Under the pieces are notes generated by a model. The model was not told where the DNA came from and did not search any database. It saw nothing but the letters and a program-made list of their open reading frames with translations. Shown one piece after another: positions 13,514 to 26,004 of a DNA stretch of 64,000 bases. Source of the DNA: Helicoverpa zea. Lineage: Eukaryota; Arthropoda; Insecta; Lepidoptera; Noctuidae. The DNA lies in assembly GCF_022581195.2 (NCBI RefSeq), contig NC_061454.1:3224001-3288000 (forward strand). Direction: 5' to 3'. Numbering within the stretch: the first letter of the stretch is position 1; the number at the start of each line of letters is the position of its first letter. The position numbers and the translations under genes are program-made.

Positions 13514-14277
13514 ATTTTTTATATGCATGGTTTTAGTACCAATGTTATACTGACAGATCAGAGATCTCTTCTAAGAGATGAGTTGCACCATTTAACTGTA
13601 ACGATAAACAAACCATAACCAGTCTTGAAATTGACGTCCATTTGTCAAATCGATTTGACAACTGAAAATGGTTCGGTTATTACATAATTAAATGGCTCAC
13701 CATAAGTGGAGAGAGAATGTGGTACTTAGTACCCAATGTGTACCCGTTCATCCAGATTCTCAACGATTGAAAAACAATTAATCAGTAATTAAATACGAAG
13801 TTCTAGTACAAGTCGGATCCGTCCAAGTAGATCAACCACAATTAGAACATTGAACGGGGCCAAAGTCACTTACGAAAAGATTCGAATGAATCAATTGAAG
13901 TGTTTTAATTAAATCGACACTCAAATATTTCTTTGAAGTAGTGAATAATAATATTATACGGATTGTTACTTTATTGGGTAACTAGTCGTAAAGACAACCT
14001 GCTGGGTATGTCTTGGGATGATCTATAGATAGAAGATAATATCATGTCTATGTAAAAACATGTTCCGGTTTTTTTTGTATATCGAAATTTTCAGAACTAA
14101 GTGGCCTATCTAGATCAGATTTATGACTGACCTGACTTTTAATATAATTTAAACCCAAAGTCATAAAAAAAGTTGAGTAAAATATTTCGATTCCGAATTC
14201 CAAAGAAAAATGAGAATTTGTTTACGAATGCTTTTATAATCAAACAAACAATCAATCTAAACCTTTTAATTCTTTAA

Positions 14278-14463
14278 GGTGTCTACACACCAAAGCCGCT
14301 GATGCCGGCGGCACAGCCCGGCGGCCCAACCCGCCGGCCGTATTTTGTACAATCATGCCGCCGGCTTTCATAGAGTATTTGACAATTACTAGAACACCAC
14401 ATGCCGCGGCAGTCGTGCCGCCGGGCTGTGCCGCCGGGTCAGCGGCTTTGGTGTGTAGACCCC
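14278..14463. mobile_element. GC-rich palindromic MITE
   Basis: Terminal inverted repeats of about 50 bp begin GG(T/G)GTCTACACACCAAAGCC and contain GCCGGCGGCACAGCCCGGCGG. The centre is AT-rich. It stands out as a GC island with no coding. The target duplication is unclear. Confidence 0.75.
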
Positions 14464-14751
14464 TTTACATACCCACTAATTACATTCCGAATTCCAATAT
14501 AAAAACGACACATCTGTCTTTTAATTAAGAAAATATCGTTCCAAGTTCCATGAAGAAAACAAATATTTTGTGTATGCGTATAACGTAACGTATCGTGTTT
14601 TCAATATCGTCAAACTCATGCGAGCTGGGTGTCCAATACTGAAATACACTCGACGGCAAAAAAATTTGGTCAGTCTGATAATTGTTTGGGATTTATGGAC
14701 GTTGTTGTACAAATTTCCCTTTCGGAATTTAGAAATATGGAAAGCTCTCTA

Positions 14752-14875
14752 TGTAGACTCCGACCGTTCTTTGGTGCAGTTTACAAATGCTATCAGTCAG
14801 TATAAACAAAGCGATTTTGTCTTGAAAACTGACAGCTGTCAACTGCACAAACCATTCGCTACCCCCATACTTCCA
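14752..14875 (+). repeat. Dispersed repeat, copy 1 of 2
   Basis: 'ccgaccgttctttggtgcag' and 'aaaactgacagctgtcaact' match, inverted, the sequence at 46132-46246. Confidence 0.55.
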
Positions 14876-15394
14876 AGTTTTTATTCTGACCAGTAGACTT
14901 CTTGATATTTTGTTATGATAATTTCAACTAAATTGCCTAAACTAGAAAATGAAGACAAAATGGTTTGAAATGTCTTACATTACCTACATGTATTTTTCTT
15001 GTAAAGTGGCCCATTTTCTATGCCACAATGTGTAACATCGTGTTCCAATATCGTGAAGTTCATACAAGCGGGTACCAGAACGGGGACCTAAGATCCGCCC
15101 CTTTTATTAATATTTGAGATTAGGTCCCTCGCTGCTAGACTTTCTTCATATTACGTATATAAGAAAACAATATTTTAGGTAAAACAAACAAACACAGAGA
15201 AATATATAGCATAGATTGTTTTGTCGTCTGTGTTCTCTGGTCTGGCGTTATAAAAATATTGCAACATTCATATTCTATGCCACATGCCACTAACGTATGG
15301 ATCAAAGTATGTGTTTGTTCCTCTTTCATGCTAAAATTACTTGGGCGTAATACAGCTTATCAGAGCTTTTTATCAATGTGCGGAAGTAGTTTAT

Positions 15395-15431
15395 TATAGA
15401 GCCTCGGGTGAAGCGCGCGGGTGGAAGCTAG
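15395..15431 (+). repeat. Helitron 3'-end scrap
   Basis: 'gaagcgcgcgggtggaagctag' type end followed by T resembles a Helitron CTAG terminus. The 5' end was not found. Confidence 0.4.
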
Positions 15432-15819
15432 TTTGTGTATCTTAACATATTTCGGCTTAACCAAAGAACCAGAAATTAGTAGATCAGTCAAATTATTAAG
15501 TTTAAAAGTAAGATACAGTAACTTTATTTTTACATATACAAAATTAAAACCCAGTTATAACTCAACCTTTGCTATACGAAGTTCCATATTTCGTAGCAAA
15601 ACACTTTGCCTTACATTAACGAGGTCACAGATGACACAAGTTTCCCAACTTATACCGAGACGGGACCAGCAATCTGATTATACGAGGATCGAGGACAAAT
15701 TAACGTTAAAACTTCCAACTTTAAGAAATTACGAACACAAACAAATTATAAGTCTCTGGTTTAAAGATAAATGGTAACATGATAAATTCGTTGTTTAGCT
15801 AGAAATAATGTTATTGTGA

Positions 15820-15897
15820 GATGACGGCAGATAGAAGAGTATGGAAGAAGAAGACATACTCGACTTCAAATACAAAAAGGGTAGGAGGATGATGATA
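15820..15897 (+). repeat. Same 3' fragment family as at 12.76 kb
   Basis: 'gatgacggcagatagaagag', 'tatggaag' and a terminal 'aggaggatgatgat' identify it. Confidence 0.5.
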
Positions 15898-16101
15898 AGT
15901 TAGTTAGAAAAAAAAATTGTTTCCTCTAGCTGTAAGTTTTCCGAAAATGTTAAAATATAATAAAATAAAACACCAGTTTCTCGCAATGTTCCTGCAATAT
16001 CTTCGCAACAGTTTAGAGTTTAGGATATGAAGGTTTTTTTTTACTCTGTGGTGAAGAAAACATTCTTCCAGAGACTTGTAACCACTGGAAGCCTGGAAGT
16101 G

Positions 16102-16149
16102 TGGAAGCCGACCCCAACATAGTTGAGAAAAAGGCTCGGAGGCATCATC
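16102..16149 (+). mobile_element. Short SINE 3' fragment
   Basis: 'gaagccgaccccaacatag' followed by 'ggctcggaggcatcatc' is the 3' end of the HaSE-like SINE. Confidence 0.6.
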
Positions 16150-19100
16150 CGCCTGCCCCAACTATATTTAAAATCGGCGCATCGCAACTTATCTTCTTTT
16201 TCTACATCAATGACATATCTGACAAAAAGGTGAAAATGGGACGCCCTTTAATCATCCATCAATAATATTGTTTTGAAGTTTTCACAACATTTTTCCAAGT
16301 TACATTATGTCATTCTGAAATCAATAAGTTGGTCAGATAGTTCAACTTTCGTATTATATTTAGAAAAGGGATTCCTGACAAGAATTCTAATAATGTTATA
16401 CAAATCTCCGTAGAAAAGCCATGAAATTAAAACCGCAACACCAAAGAACTCATTGCGGTTAATTTTACGAGTGTTAAAACTAAACCGATTATTGGCAGAG
16501 TTCCTAAAAAAATAAAACTTGAAACTAACGGACGCATTAATTCTATCCACGAATTGTTTTATTGCTATTATTATAAGATTTCTTCCTAAAAATATTAACG
16601 AAATAACAGAACGTAGAATAAACAATGTTCGATGTAATCCCTGGTAATACTGTAAATTATTGTTTTATTTTTAGAGTGGGATTTTTAGACTATGACTCTT
16701 ACATTGATACACGTGTAAGTATTTAGCATACCTAACTTATACCTACTTGTAACAAATATATTCTAGCCTTTATTTACGAGATAAATCTTCAAAGTATTCA
16801 TTTACTAGAATCAAGCATCCTTTACAATTCGTTGGCCTTAATAAAGCCTGCCTCTGAGCTTTGGTACATAGGAAGTCAACAAACCATTTTTCTAGATCTT
16901 TATGTGTTTTGTTTAGTTGTATTGAAAACAAAATTCAACGAAAACATGGACATAAAAAGCCTATTTCACCAAAAACATTATTGGTAAACACACGATGTCA
17001 GTCAATTGGCTCGGTTCCAAATCTCACAATGCAAGGCAGAGAAAACAGTTAATACAAGATTTATATACTTATTTACCAATAAAAATCACCATAAAATATA
17101 TTTCGGAAAACTATCTCGATTGATATTCGTGGTAAATCAATCGAAACTAACAGTAATCGGTACGCTAAAGATGAATCGGTCATTCCCTGTTTCGATTTCC
17201 TGATCGCTATCGGTAAATTCTTGGATCGAATGAAACATCGAGAATCGATTCGCATTTTAATAGTCTTTCAAAATAGAACATTGAATTTGTTGGGCTTTTA
17301 GGATTTTTTATCTTGACCTGATCGACCTAGAAAGAAAATACGATGTTTTGAGTACGCTTAAAATAAATTTTGAAATTTTATTTATGTTTCAAAACTTTGT
17401 GCATCGTTTCGCCTAGAATTTAAAGTGTTTTGCATTAAAAGCTAATTGAATAAAAAATGTAGTCATAAAACACGAGATACGTAGTAAAAAACGCAATTTG
17501 TGTAATTTAACTTTTTGATATATTTTTCATGCATTTTCATTTAAAAGCTGTGCCAAGTTTGTTTACACGTAATTGGGTAGACGGAACGTAAATTACTCTA
17601 GTGTTACCCGAGCATTAAATGAAAAATTGCTCTTATTTTATGAATGTTCTTTGATGAAACTTTAGTTTTTTTTTCTAATTTATTTTTTAAGTTTTCAAAT
17701 TGGATTTTACGAGCTTTTTAAACTTTTTTGTTTGCAAAATGCAGTATGTATGTTACATAAATTATTTCATGACTGTATTTTATTTTTATTACCCGACTTA
17801 TTTAAAATCTTGGTAATGTTGTGCTTGTAAAACTAATCTTTACTATCCCGGGCAATATATGGGCACTTACAAGTCGCCTCATAATGTGCCAATGTGATGT
17901 TTGGCTCCGTTTGGATACTGGTGCAATTTGGGCGGTCCGCTGTGTTGGGTGCCAACCTTTAACCAGGGGGTTTCACTACTATATGGACAACGTAACGAGA
18001 AATAAGGAATAATGAATATGGACTTTACGAAATTAATAGTTTATAATCGCATTTACGTACAGAAGAACATACAGCCAATGGTAACTAAAGTGTGAATATA
18101 TCTTGTTCTAAAGTTACGGATTTTCTAGTTTTGCTCTATTATTATACTTTTTGTCCCGATTATGGGGAATCGGGTAAAAATCGACCCACTTTTGACTACA
18201 AAATCCTCACTAATGTGCACTCGATACCAACCTTATTGTTATCGACACGAATCCCATCGATATTCCATAGTGCAGTCCCATTGTTAACCGTTATCTGTGT
18301 TTGTGCAGGAGATGGTTAGATTTGACAGTGGGTCTAATAGACCCCTTGAATGTTTTGTGCCTGTTTATGGTGTTTTGGGATTACGTAAATGGTTGTGTGC
18401 TTGAGTTTTAGTGTTTGTAATCGGATTTTGTGATGCGTGCGAACTCAGCTGTTACTACTTCGGTAATTAAATAAATGAGTCCAAACCAGTGTGCAATTTA
18501 TTGGCGTATTTAATTCTTTGACCTAGTTTTTATAAAGTTGTACCTTTCTGATACTTCACACATGAATCATAACGTTTTAGAATAGACACTGCCTCTGCTG
18601 CATACTTTTTAAAGAAAATTTTTATCAATCGTAGTCGAAATACACAGAAAACGACCTACTAAGAAAACTATGTCTGCATCAATGAACCATGCTCACAAAT
18701 AATACTAGTTCCCATTTCCAGCTACGACAAAATAACTCTCAAACATAAATTACAGATCACAAGGGAACAAAAGACTATCTTGAGGAGAAACAGAACGTTC
18801 CAATCGTCCTTTGAGAGTTGCAATCACGAAAAATTGCATTACCAACCGACCACAGACTAACTACCTACCACAGAGGTTCAAGAAAATTGAAACACTGCTG
18901 TGATCAGACTGTGGTTTCCGCTTTGTAAAGTTCAAACAGTTATAAAGTCTTGCTAATTTAGAAATGGCGTTTGCTTTTGAGATGTAATTTGTATACAAAA
19001 GTGGTTCTTTATGTTTTAGGCTATTTCTTGTTGGAATATGTTTTAGGGATTTTATACTTTGATTAGACATTTCGTTTGTTTGATGCAGAATGTTTGCCTA

Positions 19101-19814
19101 AAATGCTTTTTGGTACCTTTTAAAACGGAATTGTCCCTAATTTTAGCATAAGTTACTTCCTAACCTTTAGTAGTACTTCTGACTCAAAATAAAAATGCAA
19201 ATTAGGCTATATTTCTGTCTACTACGTTAGAGTGAAAATTAAATTAAGGAATGAAAACCACCAATGAACACATAGGTACATCGATTACAAATTATCACCA
19301 GACAATTGCAAAATTATATAAGTTGAGCAAGCATCGAACTCCAGACCGCAGCTATGCGGTCGAGTCGACCTGACGTGGTCTCACCTCACTTGCACAATGC
19401 GTTACCATATTGTACGAGAAATAATGGCTTATTACTGCCCCTGTGTTTAGTAGATCAATCATAATATTGTATTGACAGTTAATTATGTCTGTGCCATCGT
19501 ATGGATTGTTAAAGATTTATTTTGAGTAGTAGATAGAGGTGAAATGGCTAGCCCATATTAATGGTGAAAAGTGTGCGTATAGGGAGTCGATCTCTTCCTT
19601 TTTAAAAGGTTCCTCTGGACACGGTAGTCCAGTAAAAATTGCGTAATGAGCCCGATGTAGGAGTTTAGGCCTATTTCTCATACTTACACACAAATACGTA
19701 TAATTTAATAATAGTTGTCATTATTTCGTGGATGCCCTCTTATCTATAATCATCTGCCTAGATTTTTCCCATCTGTGTAGGGTTCGGCTTGCAGTTAAAA
19801 TTAAAAATATGTTT

Positions 19815-19920
19815 TACATGGAGCAACTGCTTGTCTGACCTTCTTATGACACAACCCGATCAAATTGGTAAGACTTACTGTAAAATTTTCTGGCTTCAGA
19901 CCACCCGTGACCCGTAAATG
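19815..19920 (-). repeat. Degenerate SINE fragment
   Basis: 'caactgcttgtctgacctt', 'ttggtaagacttact' and 'tggcttcagacca' match, with gaps, the SINE body seen in reverse in the Helitrons. Confidence 0.4.
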
Positions 19921-20555
19921 GAGCCACACATACATATAACATTTATTTGAGCGTAACTCCAACTCGTTAAAACACACACCATGATGGCAGTTGGCGCACT
20001 GCCGACGCAATCAACGGTTACACCGTCTGAATGTCTGCCTACCCCATAATCACCTATGTGGTGACTCGTTTATGGGATATTTTCCAAAAACAATAAATGA
20101 ATTTTGCGGAAGTATGTGCTTTTGACAACAGAAAAAGATGCAGTGCATAATCTGTATGCAACTGCAACACCCCTGCCAGCAGTCGTTGTTACAATTCTAC
20201 GTCAGAGGCCGTCAGGCGGATTTGGGAAAACTCTGACACTAGCCCTAGTGTGGTGATTAAACATAATAAGAAGATCTGCAATTATTAAATTCAAACCACT
20301 TTCTAATAAAGTCTGCCAATTACAGTCTCTTTTCACAATGGCAGATTTTAAAAGCTTTTAAAAACTATAATTCAATAATAAATTAATCTAGATTACAGGC
20401 CGTAATACTGAAAAAAATATTTTTTATAAATGATAAGACATCGCTACTATGACAGGGGTTCTCGAACCTTCGACCTTATAAAGGATATCTGTCACTAGAC
20501 CGACGGCTGAGTTAGGCTTAGCACGATCTCGATAGGAGATAAAGTCTATGGCAGT

Positions 20556-20581
20556 ATATCGATATCTTTTGACTATCGATA
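20556..20581. promoter_or_regulatory. Two TATCGATA (DRE-like) octamers
   Basis: TATCGATA occurs at about 20556-20563 and again at 20574-20581. This octamer is the insect DNA-replication-related element bound by DREF. No coding exon or promoter is visible nearby, so the function is unproven, and the motif could be part of an old repeat rich in ATCGAT. Confidence 0.25.
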
Positions 20582-21788
20582 CTTCTCGATCAAGATTTGG
20601 CTGTCTTCTGGGTTTAATCGATCCTAAAGTGGTCGTTTAGTTTATAGAAGGATGATGTGATTGTGAGATAGTTTATATATCAAATAATGTAAGTAATACC
20701 TATCAAGTAAGAATAAAAAGATACCGATGACTCTTTACTATACTTTTCAAACCTTCTGTTCTTTACATGAAACATTCTAGCACCACCACACACGTAGGTT
20801 ATGTACCTCTATGTAAATAAGATTGTTTTCACTGAAGTTAACAAATTCATTCTTAACTTGCTGCAAAATATTTTCGCAACATTTTGGTTGTTTGTCAAAA
20901 ATTTCATAGTCCAGAATTCCTAACCGCGACATTAATTTCCTTTCAAAGCCACTTGAATAAACGTCCCCAAGGAAATATTAAAGATCAAAAATATCATTTT
21001 CAATACCAAGTTTTCGCTGGAACGGTCTTTTAGAAATTCTGACAATAAGGAGCTCAGAATAGCAAAGTGTGAATGCGTTCAAATATTAACTTGCCAAACT
21101 AGTTTCAACTTTACACCTTTGAAATAAGAGATGTCATTGAGTACGGAGACAGCTGGTGTAATTTTGCCGAGATGGTATCTCCAAATTGCTTTTACAGTTT
21201 CATTGAGGCAATTCGAACTTTATGTATTTTAAATAGGGTTCTTATATCAAGTGTTTTGCTACTCGAAGTTTTTGAATGGATGCCACAGTTGGACGGACGC
21301 ATTGAGAAGCCCTCAGTAGTCAATGTCGATTGATACTTCAAAGGATATGTTATTGATAGCAATGTTACCATTGAGGTTTGTACTGAGATTGCTAAAGGGC
21401 TTGATTGGACGCAAATGGCAAGTTACATGTGCGTTAAGATTTTGACAGCAGCTGTCAAGAAAAAGTTCCATGTTTAAAACTAAACTAAGAATGGTGATAA
21501 TATTTATGGCGTCCACGGCCAATTTCGGCCACGGCGGCTGTTGTTTTAAGAATTTAGGAATTTAAGGAGATCAGCCAGCTGCGCAGGACATATTATAGTG
21601 CACGAGCATTTGCTCAGACACAGGTGCACTCCCTATTCCATCACTATCATAACCCGATGGGACGGCAATCCGACACGACCGGAGAGAGATCAGGCGCAGG
21701 CCCGATATTTACGTTCTCTCCGATGCACGGGTGAATCAATCACCAACTTCCAGACTACGGGCTGCTTTGTGAAAGTTTAAGAAAACCC

Positions 21789-24700
21789 GTGCCGTGTAGC
21801 GACGGCTTAAGAATACATGTGTCGCTACCCCCTTCTTCCAGTGGGTGTCGTAGAAGTCGACTAATGGAGTCAAAAATGCACCGAACACCGTGCGAGAGAA
21901 GGAAAACTCGAAAAAAACCCTCTATCAACCCGTCTGGCCAGCGTGATAGCAGTAGGCTAAATTCCTCAATGTGCAGAACGAAAAAGCCACGGCCCCTAGT
22001 TCCCGGCAGTCCCGCTATTCCCGGTCACGGTGGCGACCGTGGTTACGGCGGGACAGGGGGTGCGAAGAATCTCCGGGTTACGGGAGGCCACCAAACACAA
22101 CTTACTCTTGCGACGTACAACGGCCGCACGCTGCGGCTTGACTCGCATCTGGCGCAACTCGAGGTGGAACTTGGGAAGATTAGGTGGCATATATTAGGGT
22201 TATGTGAAGTTCGAAGAGAGGGGGAGGACACCATAACCCTCGAATCAGGTCACCTAATGTACTTCCGAGAGGGAGACCAACAATCCCAAGGTGGCGTTGG
22301 GTTTCTGGTAAATAAGTCCCTAGCTGATAACGTTGTGGAGGTGTCTAGTGTGTCGAACAGGGTAGCGTACCTTATCATAAAGCTCACCGACAGGTATAGC
22401 CTCAAGGTAGTGCAAGTGTACGCACCGACCTCGACACATTCAGACGATGAAGTGGAGGATATGTTTGATGATATATCAAGGGCCCTCCACTTCACTACAA
22501 AGACCCATTACACCGTTGTCATGGGGGACTTTAACGCTAAAGTGGGAGTACAGATTTGCGGCGAATCAGCAGTAGGATCCCATGGATTTGGAAGCAGGAA
22601 TCATAGGGGGCAAATGCTCGTCAACTTCCTCGAACGCGAGGGGCTCTTTTTGATGAACTCCTTTTTCAAAAAGCAGCCCCAAAGGAAGTGGACGTGGCAA
22701 AGCCCCGACACTATGACTAAAAATGAGATTGACTTCATCATGACGAACAAGAAGCACATATTCAGAGACGTCTCCGTGATTAATAGGTTTAATACCGGGA
22801 GCGATCACCGACTTGTCCGAGGCTCTCTGAATATCAACTTCAAGGCCGAACGTTTCCGTCTGGTGAAGGCCAGGCTCCGACCAACACTGCTCCAAACCAT
22901 GACAGGATCTGAAACGTTCCAGTCAAATCTGGAGAACCGATTTGCCGCCGTGGAAACCACAACAGACGTTAACCAGAACCATGAATATGTGGTTCGGATC
23001 CTCAGGGAGGAAGGTTCGCGATTCTGTAACATGCAGCGTAAGGGCAAGAAATCAAAGCTTTCGGAAGAGACATTAGGGCTTATGAAGAAACGACGTGAAA
23101 ACCCGCCTGTCACTTCGTCAGCTAAGCGGGCTCTAAACCAAGAGATCAACAAGCACGTACGACGCGACCTCCGGTGCTCCAATACTCTTGCCATTGAAAG
23201 AGCAATTGAGCTGAATCGGGGGTCAAAGGTGTTCGTACAATCTCTTGGAAGAAGCCACTTGACGAAGCTGACCACAACAAGTGGAGAAGTCGTTTCTTCG
23301 GTGCCGGCAGTCCTTTCGGAAGTGGAAAATTTCTATGGCCGGTTATACGCATCGCATGCATCTCGACCTGATCCCGGAAATGAGGATTCTAGAGCCACAT
23401 TAACACGCCATTTCACCGAAGACCTGCCAGAAGTCAGCAGTGGCGAAATCGAGATCGCTCTGAGACAGCTCAAAAATGGAAAAGCCCCTGGCGAGGATGG
23501 CATTACAACAGAGCTTTTAAAAGCAGGAGGTAAGCCCGTACTGGGGGAGCTCCAGAAGCTTTTTAATGCCGTCCTGTTTGAAGGGAGAACTCCAGAGGCG
23601 TGGAGTAGGAGTGTTGTCGTCCTGTTCTTCAAAAAGGGAGACAAAACCCAGCTGAAGAACTATCGACCCATTTCCCTCCTAAGCCACGTATATAAGCTGT
23701 TCTCAAGAGTGATCACGAACCGACTTGCGCGAAGACTCGACGAATTCCAACCACCGGAGCAGGCTGGGTTTCGGAGCGGATATGGCACCATAGACCACAT
23801 CCACACAGTGCGGCAGATTATACAGAAGACCGAAGAGTATAATCAGCCCCTGTGTCTAGCATTTGTGGACTATGAGAAGGCCTTTGACTCGGTTGAAATC
23901 TGGTCTGTTCTGGAGTCCCTGCAGCGTTGTCAAGTAGATTGGCGATACATCCAAGTGATGAGATGTCTTTACGAAGCCGCTACAATGTCCGTCCAAGTAC
24001 AGAATCAGCAAACAAGGCCCATACCGTTGCATCGAGGAGTGAGACAAGGGGATGTTATTTCCCCGAAACTGTTCACTAATGCAATGGAGGATATGTTCAA
24101 GACGCTGAACTGGAAAGGACGCGGCATCAACATCAATGGCGAACACATCTCTCACTTGAGATTTGCTGACGATATCGTCATCATGGCGGAAACGCTGCAG
24201 GACCTACAACAGATGCTGAACGACCTGGCTGAATCTTCTCTACGCATCGGCCTACGGATGAACTTGGACAAAACCAAGGTCATGTTCAATGAACATGTTC
24301 TACCGGAACCGATTGCGATACACGGCGCCGTTCTCGAAGTTGTTCGGAAATATGTATACCTCGGGCAGACATTGCAGTTAGGTAGAAACAACTTTGAGGA
24401 CGAGGTGAATAGGAGAATTCAGTTGGGTTGGGCTGCATTTGGGAAGCTACGTCGAGTCCTAACATCGTCGATCCCACAGTGCCTAAAGACAAAAGTCTTC
24501 AATCAGTGCGTCCTACCTGTCATGACTTACGGAGCCGAAACGTGGACACTGACGGTACGGCTGGTCCACAAGTTCAAAGTCGCTCAGCGGGCTATGGAAA
24601 GAGCTATGCTCGGCGTTTCTCTGAGGGATCGCATCAGAAATGAGGTAATCCGTCAGAGAACCAAGGTCATCGACATAGCCTACCGAATCAGCAAGCTGAA

Positions 24701-24949
24701 GTGGCAGTGGGCTGGCCATATTAGCCGAAGAACCGATAACCGTTGGGGTAAACGAGTTCTAGAGTGGAGACCACGCCTCGGCAAACGTAGTGTAGGACGT
24801 CCTCAGGCACGGTGGAGTGATGACTTGCGCAAGACGGCTGGCAGGAGCTGGATGCGAGAAGCCGAAAATAGATCTCAGTGGCGTGCACTTGGAGAGGCCT
24901 ATGTCCAGCAGTGGACTGCGATAGGCTGATGATGATGATGATGATGATG
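21789..24949 (+). mobile_element. Apparently full-length RTE-clade non-LTR retrotransposon
   Basis: A single long frame encodes endonuclease and reverse transcriptase. The 3' end is a (TGA)n microsatellite immediately after the stop codon, typical of RTE elements, which lack poly-A. A 10-bp target-site duplication, AAGAAAACCC, flanks it at 21779-21788 and 24950-24959. The frame is open from the first base after the TSD. The insertion interrupts a minus-strand tRNA-SINE whose 3' body lies to the left and whose head lies to the right. The uninterrupted frame and exact TSD suggest a recent insertion. A truncated relative lies at 31164-32036. Confidence 0.9.
21864..24929 (+). CDS. RTE endonuclease-reverse transcriptase (intact)
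   Basis: The protein nicks chromosomal DNA and copies the element RNA at the nick (target-primed reverse transcription) in the nucleus. I chose the ATG at 21864 (1021 aa); the frame is open 25 codons further, to the element's first base. APE-type endonuclease: TYN at 84-86, metal-binding Glu in LCEVRR at 115, GDFNA at 221-225, NEIDFI at 287-292, SDHRLV at 313-318. Reverse transcriptase: GKAPGEDGI, NYRPISLLS and AGFR fingers, FVDYEKAFDS at 667-676, GVRQGD at 725-730, the FADD catalytic box at 767-770, then MNLDKTKVM. The C-terminus has the W..GRP..RW.DD...AG motif and ends EAYVQQW. No stops or frameshifts interrupt any domain, so it could be active. There is no ORF1, as expected for RTE. Confidence 0.92.
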   Translation: MESKMHRTPCERRKTRKKPSINPSGQRDSSRLNSSMCRTKKPRPLVPGSPAIPGHGGDRGYGGTGGAKNLRVTGGHQTQLTLATYNGRTLRLDSHLAQLEVELGKIRWHILGLCEVRREGEDTITLESGHLMYFREGDQQSQGGVGFLVNKSLADNVVEVSSVSNRVAYLIIKLTDRYSLKVVQVYAPTSTHSDDEVEDMFDDISRALHFTTKTHYTVVMGDFNAKVGVQICGESAVGSHGFGSRNHRGQMLVNFLEREGLFLMNSFFKKQPQRKWTWQSPDTMTKNEIDFIMTNKKHIFRDVSVINRFNTGSDHRLVRGSLNINFKAERFRLVKARLRPTLLQTMTGSETFQSNLENRFAAVETTTDVNQNHEYVVRILREEGSRFCNMQRKGKKSKLSEETLGLMKKRRENPPVTSSAKRALNQEINKHVRRDLRCSNTLAIERAIELNRGSKVFVQSLGRSHLTKLTTTSGEVVSSVPAVLSEVENFYGRLYASHASRPDPGNEDSRATLTRHFTEDLPEVSSGEIEIALRQLKNGKAPGEDGITTELLKAGGKPVLGELQKLFNAVLFEGRTPEAWSRSVVVLFFKKGDKTQLKNYRPISLLSHVYKLFSRVITNRLARRLDEFQPPEQAGFRSGYGTIDHIHTVRQIIQKTEEYNQPLCLAFVDYEKAFDSVEIWSVLESLQRCQVDWRYIQVMRCLYEAATMSVQVQNQQTRPIPLHRGVRQGDVISPKLFTNAMEDMFKTLNWKGRGININGEHISHLRFADDIVIMAETLQDLQQMLNDLAESSLRIGLRMNLDKTKVMFNEHVLPEPIAIHGAVLEVVRKYVYLGQTLQLGRNNFEDEVNRRIQLGWAAFGKLRRVLTSSIPQCLKTKVFNQCVLPVMTYGAETWTLTVRLVHKFKVAQRAMERAMLGVSLRDRIRNEVIRQRTKVIDIAYRISKLKWQWAGHISRRTDNRWGKRVLEWRPRLGKRSVGRPQARWSDDLRKTAGRSWMREAENRSQWRALGEAYVQQWTAIG

Positions 24950-26004
24950 AAGAAAACCCATAAAGCGATTTCGTTTCGACCCGAGAATCGAACCCAAGAC
25001 CTCGAGCACAGCGGCCACGCTTGCGACCACTAGTCCAACGAGGCAGCCATATTTAACTTTTTTTTTTACTTTTTTAGTATTTCGTGACATTTGTCAAGTT
25101 TAACAATGCGATTCATTCACGTTTCTATCACAGCCTGCATTCCCAATCAACGTCAAATAAATACTGCAGCCCCAAAAGTTATATTTGTCCGACTCAAAAC
25201 AATTCGAAAATTGTTTTGTTTTTCATCAAAAATAGTTTCAATAAATCTGCTGGCTAAATAGTGTGTCAACTATTTTCAGTATCTTTGTATACCCAAGCGG
25301 GCAGTTGGAACTTTATTTATTTGTAGCAAGGAAACCATAAATATAGGTAAGTCGTGTGTAAGTACTTACATGTTTATTTATGGGTGAGCGTGCAAATTCT
25401 TTGCGTTTCAGGAATGTTGGTTTATTTTTTCTTTGATCGTTTATTAATTTGAGAAAATTTGCTTCCTCTGCAGTGTAGATATGTAGGTATTTCACCTATG
25501 CATAGATAGACTTTCATACGGCTAAATTGAGCGTGGGACTAATATAGCCTTCAATTTTCAAATTCGGTTAAGAAGTTTCAAATATTAGCTTCTTTCTTTG
25601 TTTTGCTATTTGGGAAAAAATTATAAACAAAAAATCTCGTTATTTGAGTAGATTAACTTACATGTCAACAGTCAATAAAAAGTCAATTTCATGCTTTTAA
25701 GTGAATTCACACTTTACTATCTAAATACATTGATAATACCGGTCTCAGCTATTTGTCTTACTAATTCATCCAACGGGACTGTATGTCTGTTTACGCGTCA
25801 CGTTATCGAGAACGGCTGATCCCATTTGACGGTTTCGTAATCTATGACAGATGTCGATTCGAAATTTAAAAACATTCTTTACCTTTTACGGGAGAATTAG
25901 TTGAGATTTGAAGGGACTATGAACAGTAATTGTGCCTATATTTGGTACGTATGTATGTGTTAAAATTGAGCGGTAGATTTGTACATGAAATTATAGGTAC
26001 ATAA

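Larger units (their letters stand above)
16150..21561. other. Gene-poor stretch with only scraps
   Basis: Apart from the degenerate SINE at 19.8 kb and the TATCGATA pair at 20.56 kb nothing is identifiable. ATCGAT-rich sequence also occurs near 17115-17255. Confidence 0.45.
21562..25048 (-). mobile_element. tRNA-derived SINE split by the RTE insertion
   Basis: On the minus strand, a tRNA-like head (25048 down to 24960) has box A around 25025-25037 (TGGACTAGTGGTC) and box B around 24983-24995 (GGGTTCGATTCTC). The head runs into GGGTTTTCTT, which is also the RTE target. The SINE body resumes at 21788 and runs down to about 21565, ending near CTGATCTCCTT. Removing the RTE (21789-24949) and one TSD copy restores a SINE of roughly 310 bp. 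The SINE's own target duplication is unclear (perhaps ATTTAA). Confidence 0.8.

Noticed and set aside
22250..24719. Antisense and alternate-frame ORFs over the RTE
   Set aside because: Shadows of the intact endonuclease-reverse transcriptase frame.
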